Shown one piece after another: positions 24,135-31,111 of a DNA stretch of 36,771 bases (position 1 is the stretch's first letter; every line of letters begins with the position of its first letter). Origin of the DNA: JAYKHL01 sp035284865 (GTDB lineage: Bacteria > Cyanobacteriota > Sericytochromatia > S15B-MN24 > JAQBPE01); assembly GCA_035284865.1 (NCBI GenBank), contig JAYKHL010000208.1, positions 1 to 36,771 on the forward strand. The letters are read 5' to 3'. The position numbers and the translations under genes are program-made. The notes beneath the pieces are model-generated. The model was given only the letters and a program-made list of their open reading frames with translations. It did not search any database and was not told the origin of the DNA.

Positions 24135-25250
24135 TCAGCGACCGCCCGTGAACACCGTGCGGACCTGGCTCCGCAGCATCTGCACCAGCTCGGCGGGGTT
24201 CTCCGAGTAGCTCATGGCGGTGTCGAAGTCGACCACGCCGGCCTGGTAGAAGTTCAGCAGGCTCTGGTTCATGCTCTGCATGCCTTCGAGCAGGCCGTTC
24301 TTCTCGACCTCGTAGAGCTTGTCGATCTCGTTCTTGAGGATGGCCTCGCGGGCCGTGGGCGTGCAGATGAGGAAGTCCACCGCCGGGACGCGCCCGGGGC
24401 GGTCGCAGCGGGGCACGAGGCGCTGCGACAGCACCCCCTTGAGCGCATTCGCCAGCTGGAGCCGGACAGGCTCCTGTTCGTGCGGGGGGAAGGCGTTGAT
24501 CACGCGGTTGATCGTGAGCACGGCGTCGTTGGTGTGGAGCGTGGAGAACACCATGTGACCGGTCTCGGCAGCCTTGAGGGCGAGCTCGATGGTCTCGCGG
24601 TCACGCAGCTCGCCGATCAGGATGATGTTCGGGGCCTGCCGGAGCGCGGACTTGATGGCGAGCGTGAAGCTCTGTGTGTCTTCGCCCACCTCGCGCTGCG
24701 ACACCACGCAGCGCTTGTGCAGGTGCTTGACCTCGATCGGGTCCTCGATCGTCACGAGGTGTCCCGGCTTGGTGCTGTTGTAAAGGTCGATCAAGGCGGC
24801 CAACGTGGTGGTCTTGCCCGAGCCCGTCGGTCCGGTCACGAGGAAGAGCCCCTGACGCTCGAAGATGACGTTCTTCACGGCGGGCGGCAGCCCGAGCGCC
24901 TCGACGCTGCGGATGTTCGGGAGGATGACCCGGATGACGGCCGCGACCTGGTGGTCGTTGTGGAACATGTTCACGCGGAAGCGGCCCACGCCCGTCACCT
25001 CGAAGGAGGTGTCGATCTCGAGCCGCTCCTCGAACAGCCGCTGCTTGACCTCCGGGAGCACGCCGTACAGCAGCTGTCGGGCCCCCTCCGGGGGCAGCAC
25101 GGGGCAGCCGGCCATGGGCGTCACCGCGCCGTTGACCACGAAGAGCGCGGGCAGGTGGGCCTTGATGTGGATGTCGGCGGCCCCCTGGGCGACCGCCTCC
25201 CGCATGATGGCCGCGAGCGGGGAGGCGTCGATCTGGGCCTGCAGGGACAT
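24135..25250 (-). CDS. pilT: Type IV pilus retraction ATPase, PilT family
   Basis: A 371-residue hexameric secretion ATPase. N-terminal PAS-like domain (AADIHIKAHLPALFVVNG), Walker A GPTGSGKTTT (140-149), Asp box VTIEDPIEVKH, Walker B IILIGELRDRETIE, His box GHMVFSTLHTND. These are typical of PilT/PilU motors that disassemble type IV pili for twitching and DNA uptake. The retraction motif that is AIRN-like in classic PilT is not obvious, so a PilU-like or PilT2 role is possible. No other pilus gene lies nearby. It starts 10 bases after an unknown gene, with which it forms an operon. Confidence 0.9.
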   Translation of the reverse strand: MSLQAQIDASPLAAIMREAVAQGAADIHIKAHLPALFVVNGAVTPMAGCPVLPPEGARQLLYGVLPEVKQRLFEERLEIDTSFEVTGVGRFRVNMFHNDHQVAAVIRVILPNIRSVEALGLPPAVKNVIFERQGLFLVTGPTGSGKTTTLAALIDLYNSTKPGHLVTIEDPIEVKHLHKRCVVSQREVGEDTQSFTLAIKSALRQAPNIILIGELRDRETIELALKAAETGHMVFSTLHTNDAVLTINRVINAFPPHEQEPVRLQLANALKGVLSQRLVPRCDRPGRVPAVDFLICTPTAREAILKNEIDKLYEVEKNGLLEGMQSMNQSLLNFYQAGVVDFDTAMSYSENPAELVQMLRSQVRTVFTGGR

Positions 25251-25260
25251 CGGGGGGCCT

Positions 25261-25788
25261 CTAGGCGAGCTGGTGGGCCAGGATGACCCGGGTGGGGGCG
25301 AGCAGCTGCTCCTGGGTGGCCGCAGCGGCCTGCGCCGCGGCCACCAGCTCGGGCGGACAGGCGCTGTCGGCCAGCACCCGCGCCAGCTCCGGGAGGTTCA
25401 GGCCCCGCGTGACCTCGGCGACGCGGATGCCGGAGGTGTTGTACTGCGACTCCGTGACCACCAGCTGCCCGTGCGCCACAAAGGCATGGACCAGCATCGC
25501 CTCACACACCACCGCCCGCCCGGTGTGGGCGTTGTTGAACTCGAGGTAGTCCCCCGCATAGGTGGCCTGGCAGGCCGCGCAGGTGCGCTCCGCGCGGTCG
25601 TTGAACCGGGTCGCGTAGAGGGCCCGGCGTGCCCGGAGGTCCTGGATGACCTGGCCGTGGAGCCGCTCGAGCACCACCCGTTGCTCGTCGGAGTTCACGG
25701 GGGCCTGGCCGGCGACTCCCCGCACGGCCTCCGCCAGCAGGTCCGCGAGCACGGGCACCTGGGCCAGGAAGTGCTGAAGCTGTTCCAC
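25261..25788 (-). CDS. Unknown protein in operon with pilT
   Basis: A 175-residue soluble protein starting with ATG at 25788; GGAGG lies about 12 bases upstream. The N-terminal half is helical (LQHFLAQVPVLADLLAEAVR; RLHGQVIQDLRARRALYATR). The middle contains CAACQATYAGDYLEFNNAHT followed by VVCEAML, so Cys-x2-Cys plus a third Cys could bind a metal. The C-terminal half is Ala/Leu-rich. No family is recognised. It ends 10 bases before the pilT start, so a role in pilus retraction or its control is suggested only by context. Confidence 0.65.
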   Translation of the reverse strand: MEQLQHFLAQVPVLADLLAEAVRGVAGQAPVNSDEQRVVLERLHGQVIQDLRARRALYATRFNDRAERTCAACQATYAGDYLEFNNAHTGRAVVCEAMLVHAFVAHGQLVVTESQYNTSGIRVAEVTRGLNLPELARVLADSACPPELVAAAQAAAATQEQLLAPTRVILAHQLA

Positions 25789-25866
25789 CGTGGGGTCCTC
25801 CGGGCGTGGGGCGCCCCGCCCTCCGCGAACGTACCCGGTGCTGGCCTGGCCTTAACGGCGAGGGCG

Positions 25867-25887
25867 CCGTGGCCAGGCCGGCCACGG
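25867..25887. other. Perfect 8-bp hairpin upstream of the pilT operon
   Basis: CCGTGGCC (25867-25874) pairs with GGCCACGG (25880-25887), loop of five. On the minus strand a CGTTAAGG follows (25856-25849), then TACGTT (25832-25827) 16 bases after TTAAGG, a possible promoter for the 25788 gene. It carries only a single TTAA half-site. Confidence 0.3.
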
Positions 25888-26008
25888 CCAGCGCCCGGAG
25901 CGCGTGGCGGCGGGCACCGGGCTGCCGATGTGATACCATGGGGCCGTCTCGTCTTCACCCAAGGAGGTCCCGCGCGGCCCTGCTCCCCCGGGGAGCCCTG
26001 CCGCCTGT

Positions 26009-27412
26009 ATGTCACCCGCCGATCCAGCCGTGGCCCTCGCGCCGCTCGACCCCGCCACCATCGCCGTCAACCTGACGGTCGTGCTGCTGCTCGTGGCAGC
26101 CAATGGCTTCTTCGTCGCGGCCGAGTTCTCCCTCGTCAGCGTGCGGCAGACCCGCATTGACCAGCTCGTCGAGCAAGGCAACAAGCTCGCTCGCATCATC
26201 CAGAAGGCCAAGGCGGACCCCAACCGCTTCCTGTCGGCTTCTCAGATCGGCATCACGCTGGCCTCCCTGGCCCTGGGCTGGGTGGCGGAGCCCACGGTGG
26301 CGACCCTCCTGACCCACCTGCTGCAGCTCGTGGGCGCCGCCGGCTGGCTGGGAGGCACCTGGCTTCACTCGGTGGCCGTGGCCGTCACGTTCGTGGTCAT
26401 CACGTACATGCACATCGTGATCGGGGAGTTCATCCCGAAGGCGATGGCGCTGCAGCGCACCGAGCCGACGGTGCTCTACACGGCCCTGCCGCTGGAGCTC
26501 ATCGCGTCCGTGTGCACGCCCTTCATCCACGTGCTGAACCGGTCCGGGCAGTTCTTGCTGGACCGGCTCGGCATTCCAGCGGCGCCGCACCATCACCTGG
26601 TCTACACCGAGGATGAGCTCAAGCGGATCGTCAGCGCCTCGCACGAGGTCGGCATCCTCGAGGCGCAGGAGCAGGAGATGCTGCACAAGGTGTTCGCCTT
26701 CTCGGACCGGCGCGTGCGCGAGCTGATGGTGCCGCGCACCGACATGCAGGTGTTGCCCGTGACGGCCACCTTCGCCGAGGTCGTGCGCATGGTGATGTCC
26801 GAGCAGCACACCCGCATGCCCGTCTACGAGGACTCCATCGACGACATCATCGGCGTGCTCAACGCCAAGGACCTCTTCCAGTTCCTGGCCGACGACCGCA
26901 GCCCGGCGGACTTCGACCTCCGGGGCTTGCTTCGGCCCGTGCCCTTCGTGCCGGAGAGCAAGGCCGTGGACGACCTGCTCGCCGAAATGAAGAAGAGCCG
27001 CACGCAGATGGCCATCGTGATGGACGAGTTCGGGGGCACCGCGGGCCTGATCTCGCTGGAGGACCTGCTCGAGGAGCTCGTGGGCGAGATCGAGGACGAG
27101 TTCGACGAGCCCGAGGTCGAGATCGTTCCGCTCGATCCGGGCGTGTACCGGCTCGACGGCAAGGTGCGCATCGTGGACTTCAACGAGCGCTTCGGCACGG
27201 AGCTGTCGAGCGAAGACTACGACACGATCGCGGGCCTGGTGTTCGGCCAGCTGGGCCGCGAGCCCCTGCTCGAGGACGCGGTGGAGTTTGCCCGCCTGCG
27301 CCTGGTGGTCGAGGCCATGGAGGGCCACCGCATCACGTCGCTGCGGCTGCACATCCGGCCGGAGGAGCCCAGGGCCGAGGGCGAGGCCTCAGGCACGGGC
27401 GAGGAGGCCTGA
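26009..27412 (+). CDS. CNNM/CBS/CorC-type membrane ion transporter
   Basis: A 467-residue protein with the domain order of the hemolysin-C/CorC/YfjD family. The CNNM (DUF21) membrane domain is about 20-205 (AANGFFVAAEFSLVSVRQTR; FLSASQIGITLASLALGW; IGEFIPKAMALQR). A CBS pair follows at about 225-355 (RRVRELMVPRTDMQVLPV; MAIVMDEFGGTAGLISLEDL), then a CorC_HlyC domain at about 365-450 (GVYRLDGKVRIVDFNERFGT). Relatives transport or sense Mg2+ and related cations, with nucleotide-bound CBS domains as regulators. ATG at 26009 lacks a nearby ribosome site. A perfect AAGGAGGT lies about 40 bases upstream, so initiation may differ from the annotation. Confidence 0.93.
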   Translation: MSPADPAVALAPLDPATIAVNLTVVLLLVAANGFFVAAEFSLVSVRQTRIDQLVEQGNKLARIIQKAKADPNRFLSASQIGITLASLALGWVAEPTVATLLTHLLQLVGAAGWLGGTWLHSVAVAVTFVVITYMHIVIGEFIPKAMALQRTEPTVLYTALPLELIASVCTPFIHVLNRSGQFLLDRLGIPAAPHHHLVYTEDELKRIVSASHEVGILEAQEQEMLHKVFAFSDRRVRELMVPRTDMQVLPVTATFAEVVRMVMSEQHTRMPVYEDSIDDIIGVLNAKDLFQFLADDRSPADFDLRGLLRPVPFVPESKAVDDLLAEMKKSRTQMAIVMDEFGGTAGLISLEDLLEELVGEIEDEFDEPEVEIVPLDPGVYRLDGKVRIVDFNERFGTELSSEDYDTIAGLVFGQLGREPLLEDAVEFARLRLVVEAMEGHRITSLRLHIRPEEPRAEGEASGTGEEA

Positions 27413-27424
27413 GGGCGGGCCTGC

Positions 27425-27606
27425 CCCTGATTCCGCGCTAAGGGGCTGAAACGATCACCCCGTGCGGATGTGGCCACACCCATTGGGTGCAGGCATCATC
27501 GCTCCCCTCTCCCCGGCTCGCCGGGGAGAGGGGAGCGCGTTTTCCGGCGTCGAGCATTCCCACACCCCGCCGGTTGCCTCGGTCAGCAGCTATTGCGGAA
27601 TCAGGG
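27425..27606. mobile_element. MITE-like element, copy 2 (182 bp)
   Basis: Same element as at 12338-12518, with the identical 12-bp terminal inverted repeats (27425-27436 and 27595-27606). The internal hairpin is 18 bp (27500-27517/27520-27537); here the loop region is CTCG instead of TGT, so the stem stays perfect. Only about five other base differences are seen. No clear target duplication flanks this copy. It begins 12 bases after the stop of the CNNM/CorC gene, and its hairpin followed by CGTTTT can act as that gene's terminator. Confidence 0.8.
27500..27544 (+). terminator. MITE-borne hairpin plus T-run, probable terminator of the CNNM/CorC gene
   Basis: The 18-bp perfect stem is followed by CGTTTTCC on the plus strand, about 90-130 bases after the stop at 27412. 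Confidence 0.45.
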
Positions 27607-27682
27607 ACTGAGGGCCCGGTTGGCGGCGTGGCTGCCGTGGTACAGGCTCAGCAGAGCCGCTCGCCGTTCCCTGGAGGTGTCC

Positions 27683-27787
27683 GTGTCGTCGCTGACCGTT
27701 CCCAAGCTGCTGCCCCGGCTCGCCCTCGGAGCCTGCCTCGTGGCGCCCGTCACCCGCGAGGATCGGTCCGCGCCCCGGAAGCCCTGA
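27683..27787 (+). CDS. Possible 34-residue peptide
   Basis: A GTG at 27683 with GGAGG seven bases upstream opens 34 codons (MSSLTVPKLLPRLALGACLV, then APVTREDRSAPRKP). The beginning resembles a short export signal with a Cys. It stands alone between the MITE and the GH13 promoter and may be chance or the stump of a lipoprotein gene disrupted in this region. Confidence 0.25.
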   Translation: MSSLTVPKLLPRLALGACLVAPVTREDRSAPRKP

Positions 27788-27844
27788 GGGCAGCCTTGCT
27801 CGCCGGGTGATCGTCGTGACGAGGGGCCGGGCCCGGGGGGCCAG

Positions 27845-27882
27845 CTGTCGGCCGCGTCAAGAAATGTTATATTTTGATTAAG
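27845..27882 (+). promoter_or_regulatory. AT-rich promoter region of the GH13 gene
   Basis: An extended -10, TG-T-TATATT (27865-27873), stands out in a GC-rich region; the -35 (CTGTCG, 27845-27850) is weak. GTTATA (27866) and ATTAAG (27877) are 11 bp apart, reminiscent of the TTAA boxes elsewhere in this window, so an activator may help. Confidence 0.4.
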
Positions 27883-27989
27883 TGGTCGCAACGGCGCGGC
27901 CGGCTGATTCCCCGCGCCGGGCGTGCGGCTCGCCGAAGAGCCCGAGCCCGGTCTGACCGCCGGCCCGTGCCGGCTTCCCGGAGCCCGCC

Positions 27990-29369
27990 GTGTCTGCCGA
28001 CTGGGCGCATGACGCCATCGTCTACCACCTCTACCCGCTGGGCGCGCTCGGCGCGCCCGCCCGCAACGACGGCCGCTCGGCCCCGGTGAACCGCCTCGCC
28101 GAGCTGGAGGCCTGGATCCCGCACTGGCAGGCCCTGGGCGTCAACACGCTGTACCTCGGGCCGCTGTTCGAGTCCGTCACCCACGGCTACGACACCACGG
28201 ACTACGGGCTCGTCGATCGCCGGTTGGGTGACAACGCCGCGCTGGCCCGCCTCGTGCGCACGCTGCACGCGGCCGGCTTTCGCGTGATCCTCGACGCCGT
28301 TCTCAACCACGTCGGCCGCCGCCATGCCGCCTTCCGCGACCTCCAGCGGCACGGGGCGCGGTCGCGGTATGCCGCCTGGTTCAAGGGGCTGCGCTTTGAC
28401 CGCGGCAACCCGGCCGGCGACCCGTTTGACTACGAGACGTGGGCTGGCCACCACGAGCTGGTGAAGCTCGACCTCACGCACCCCGAGGTGCGCGCGCACC
28501 TGCTTGAGGCCGTCACGGCTTGGATCCGGGAGTTCGACATCGACGGGCTGCGGCTCGACGCGGCCGACGTGATGGACCTCGGCTTCCTGCGCGACCTCGC
28601 CACCCACTGCAAGGGCCTGCGCCCCGACTTCTGGCTGATGGGGGAGGTGGTGCTCGGCGACTACAGCCAGTGGGCGAACGGCGAGGCCCTCGACGCCACC
28701 ACCAACTACGAGGCCTACGACGGGCTGCACAGGGCCCACAACGACCGCGACTACGGCCGCATCGCCCATGCCCTTGCGCGGCAGTTCGGGCCGCGGGGCG
28801 TCTACCGGGGGCTGCCGCTGTACGCCTTCGCCGACAACCACGACGTCGACCGCATCGCGAGCCTGCTCGCGCGCCCGGCGCACCTCTTCCCGCTGCACGT
28901 CCTGCTCTTCACGATGCCCGGCGTGCCTTCGGTCTACTATGGCAGCGAGTGGGCGGTGCCGGGTCGGAAGGGCAAGACCACGGATGCGCCGCTGCGGCCG
29001 GCCCTCCGGCCTCCGCAGCCGGGCGACCCGCGCACGGGCCATGCCCTCGCCCGGGCGATCGCCCGCCTCACCCGGCTGCGTCAGCAGGTGCCCGCCCTGC
29101 GGCGCGGTGACTACCACCCCATCGCCGCCACTGCCGAGCAGCTCGTCTTCGAGCGGCGCTATGGTGGCTCGGCCGCCCGCGTGGCCGTGAACGCCGCCGA
29201 CCGTCCCGTCACGCTGACGCTCGAGCCGCCCGACGGGCGAGAGGGGCGCTGGGTGGACGTGCTGAACCCCGGCGAGGCGTTCCTCGTCCGGCGCGGGCGG
29301 CCCGCCGCGGCGACGCTGTACCCGACGTGGGGGCGCGTGCTGGTGTTCGAGCCGGCGCGGGTGGGGTGA
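27990..29369 (+). CDS. GH13 alpha-amylase family glycosidase
   Basis: A 459-residue enzyme of glycoside hydrolase family 13, without a signal peptide and thus cytoplasmic. All four conserved regions are present: I DAVLNH (102-107), II GLRLDAADV with nucleophile Asp190, III GEVVLGD with acid/base Glu219, IV FADNHD with Asp285. The barrel begins right at the N-terminus (DAIVYHLYPLGALG) and a small C-terminal beta domain ends the protein. The exact substrate (maltodextrins or trehalose-like sugars) cannot be read. Start GTG at 27990 has GGAG seven bases upstream. It stands alone. Confidence 0.92.
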   Translation: MSADWAHDAIVYHLYPLGALGAPARNDGRSAPVNRLAELEAWIPHWQALGVNTLYLGPLFESVTHGYDTTDYGLVDRRLGDNAALARLVRTLHAAGFRVILDAVLNHVGRRHAAFRDLQRHGARSRYAAWFKGLRFDRGNPAGDPFDYETWAGHHELVKLDLTHPEVRAHLLEAVTAWIREFDIDGLRLDAADVMDLGFLRDLATHCKGLRPDFWLMGEVVLGDYSQWANGEALDATTNYEAYDGLHRAHNDRDYGRIAHALARQFGPRGVYRGLPLYAFADNHDVDRIASLLARPAHLFPLHVLLFTMPGVPSVYYGSEWAVPGRKGKTTDAPLRPALRPPQPGDPRTGHALARAIARLTRLRQQVPALRRGDYHPIAATAEQLVFERRYGGSAARVAVNAADRPVTLTLEPPDGREGRWVDVLNPGEAFLVRRGRPAAATLYPTWGRVLVFEPARVG

Positions 29370-29442
29370 GCGGGCCGGGCGGGCCCAGGCTTCCCGGAAC
29401 CGGAGGCCGGCTGAGGGGCCGACGCGCGGCCCGAGCGTGGCC

Positions 29443-29844
29443 TCAGCCGCCGTAGCCCCCGTCGTAGCCCCCGTCGTAGCCCCCGTCGTAGCCCCCGTCG
29501 TAGCCCCCGTCGTAGCCCCCGTCGTCGCCCCCGTCGTCGCCCCCGTCGTAGCTCCCGTCGTCGCCCCCGTCGTAACCTCCGTCGTCGCTCTCGTCATCGT
29601 CGTCGTGGTCCCAATCCGGCAGGACCCCGGCCCCCTCCCACCCTGCGCCTCCTCCCCAGCGCCCTGCCTCCAGCCCGTCGCCCGGGGCATGCCAGCCCGG
29701 GCCCCCCGATAGGTCGGCGTCCAGCGGGAGCCTGAGGCGTTCGGGATCCTCCGGGCCGGGTGCGCCGGCCGTCACGATGCGGTACACGAGCCACCACGTG
29801 AGCCCTGTCGCACCCAGGAGCAGCCATCCGAGAAAAAGCAGCAC
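29443..29844 (-). CDS. Single-span membrane protein with Asp/Gly/Tyr repeat tail
   Basis: A 133-residue protein: one N-terminal membrane span (about 2-25, LLFLGWLLLGATGLTWWLVY), a short Pro/Gly-rich middle, then an acidic stretch (DWDHDDDDESDD) and a tail of DGGY/DGGD/DGSY units to the C-terminus. GTG at 29844 has GGAGG six bases upstream. The tail is encoded by a 12-bp tandem repeat and may vary in number between strains. Acidic Gly-rich repeats could bind cations; the function is unknown. Confidence 0.65.
   Translation of the reverse strand: MLLFLGWLLLGATGLTWWLVYRIVTAGAPGPEDPERLRLPLDADLSGGPGWHAPGDGLEAGRWGGGAGWEGAGVLPDWDHDDDDESDDGGYDGGDDGSYDGGDDGGDDGGYDGGYDGGYDGGYDGGYDGGYGG
29452..29595. 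repeat. 12-bp tandem repeat, 12 units
   Basis: Twelve consecutive 12-base units of GTAGCCCCCGTC. The first six (29452-29523) are identical; the next six differ by one to three bases. Copies read in frame on the minus strand as four-residue units DGGY, DGGD or DGSY, so changes in number keep the frame. Confidence 0.9.
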
Positions 29845-29893
29845 GGGGAGCCTCCACGGGCACGGGGAGCGGGCGAGCTGTGGCCCAGCTGGT

Positions 29894-30046
29894 CACGGGC
29901 CCTGGCTTCTCTATTCCCCGGATGCGGCTGCCCGGACGCCCGTGGGACAGGGGCTGCACCTTGCCCTGCCCGCAGCCACCCTCACGGGGTGCCGCGCACG
30001 TCCTTGAACAGGGAATGGGCGTTGCCCGCGTCGAGGGCAGGGCAAG
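29894..30046 (-). other. Inverted-repeat-rich leader upstream of the repeat-tail gene
   Basis: Between the two small membrane genes (29845-30140) no frame looks coding. CACGGGC (29894-29900) pairs with GCCCGTG (29938-29944), and CTTGCCCTGCCC (29960-29971) is a perfect 12-bp inverted repeat of GGGCAGGGCAAG (30035-30046), enclosing a small CACCC/GGGTG hairpin. It would be the 5' leader of the 29844 gene. A further hairpin with a preceding T-run (about 30100-30136) lies just past the stop of the next gene. Confidence 0.35.
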
Positions 30047-30140
30047 CGCGCGGGGCCAGGGCACAGGCCAACCTCCCGTCGAGCCGTCGGTGGCATGTTG
30101 CCTTTTTTGCCCCCTCGCGCGACGCGCAAGGGGGCTGGCC

Positions 30141-30767
30141 TCAGCTGAGCATCCGCAGCACCCCCGCCTGCACGTCCTGGAAGATCCGGGTCTGCCGGAG
30201 CCAGGCATCCGCGAGCACGTAGCCACCGATGCCCAGGCCCGCTGCCGTGAGCCACATCAGGAGGCCGGTGCCGAGCATGCCCCCCAGCATGCCGGTGCCG
30301 GCGGCCGAGGCCACGGCCCCGGCGGCGCCCCCCACGGCGGCGGACATCACGTCTCCGACGACGTTGGCTCCGGCCTGGGCGCCCGTGATCCGGCGCTCTC
30401 CCCAGGCCCAGAGGTTGAGGCCCGTGGAGATCACGGCGCCCCAGATGACGGAGGCCTTGACGGCCCCGGCGAGGCGCTCCACCACCCGGGTGCCGGCTCC
30501 CACCCCGACCTGGGCGTGGCTGCGGCTGCTGTAGCTCCGCCGGTAGTGGCCGTAGCGGTCGTAGGCGCCCTGGTACCCGCCGGGGTCCCCCACATAGCGT
30601 GGCCGGCTCCGCCGCTTCGCCGCGCTGAGGGCCTTCTGCCAGGCGCGGGCGCTGTTCAGCCCTGCCACCGCCCCGGGCACGAGGCGCTCGGCGGCGAGGC
30701 CCTCGGCGGCGGCCGGCTGGCCAGTCGGGGTCGGGTAGGTCGGGTAGGTGGGGGGCGTCGCGTACAT
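30141..30767 (-). CDS. Gly/Ala-rich membrane protein with soluble N-terminus
   Basis: A 208-residue protein starting with ATG at 30767 (GGGAG six bases upstream). The first about 105 residues are soluble, opening with Pro/Thr/Tyr repeats (YATPPTYPTYPTPTG) and a basic Tyr/Arg/Ser-rich part (GGYQGAYDRYGHYRRSYSSR). The second half has about three hydrophobic segments with glycine-zipper spacing (AAVGGAAGAVASAAGTGMLG; GMLGTGLLMWLTAAGLGIGG). Such glycine-rich membrane helices often pack tightly or oligomerise. The family is not recognised. TAAG direct repeats lie 120-135 bases upstream. Confidence 0.6.
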   Translation of the reverse strand: MYATPPTYPTYPTPTGQPAAAEGLAAERLVPGAVAGLNSARAWQKALSAAKRRSRPRYVGDPGGYQGAYDRYGHYRRSYSSRSHAQVGVGAGTRVVERLAGAVKASVIWGAVISTGLNLWAWGERRITGAQAGANVVGDVMSAAVGGAAGAVASAAGTGMLGGMLGTGLLMWLTAAGLGIGGYVLADAWLRQTRIFQDVQAGVLRMLS

Positions 30768-30886
30768 CGGGGGCTCCCTCCGGCAGGTGTGAGCAAGGGG
30801 CAGCGCTGCCCGCGGGGCATGACGACGCCTACCGAGGGAGATGGCCGCCCTGGGTTTCACCCGGGTCCCAAGATCGGCCCTCTCGG

Positions 30887-30902
30887 GTAAGGATTCGTTA
30901 AG
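30887..30902. promoter_or_regulatory. TAAG direct repeat, 11-bp period (site 1 of the divergent region)
   Basis: GGTAAGG and GTTAAG carry TAAG at 30888-30891 and 30899-30902, 11 bp apart. The site lies between the divergent genes at 30767 (minus) and 31112 (plus), 120-135 bases before the former. Confidence 0.45.
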
Positions 30903-31016
30903 ATGCTGTCAGTTTTGTGGCGACCCGGCCTCCCTGGTCCAACTGGCGGCTGCGGCCACGCGGCCCGTTTTGGCGGCGTCGGGGGGAGGTGGCCTGCCGG
31001 GCTTTGCACCTCAAGG

Positions 31017-31032
31017 GTAAGGGCACGTTAAG
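31017..31032. promoter_or_regulatory. TAAG direct repeat, 11-bp period (site 2)
   Basis: GGTAAGG and GTTAAG carry TAAG at 31018-31021 and 31029-31032, again 11 bp apart and almost identical to site 1, from which it is offset by 130 bp. It is 80-95 bases before the desaturase start. The rest of the 344-base gap (30768-31111) holds no gene. Confidence 0.45.
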
Positions 31033-31111
31033 CAGCCATTCCGCTGGCGCCGCGCGGCGTTGACAAGGGGCGTGACAGGCAGCAGGATCAACTCCTGAAA
31101 GGAAGCCTCTG

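Noticed and set aside
29452..29595. Regular short repeats as a CRISPR array
   Set aside because: The units are contiguous 12-mers without spacers and encode an in-frame peptide repeat.
27867..29690. Long minus-strand reading frame (over 600 codons) opposite the GH13 gene
   Set aside because: It is a high-GC shadow frame rich in Arg/His/Val without a recognisable domain, while the plus strand has all GH13 motifs.
30095..30136. Hairpin with T6 as an intrinsic terminator
   Set aside because: The T-run precedes the stem on the plus strand and reads as A on the minus strand, so it is on the wrong side for either direction.
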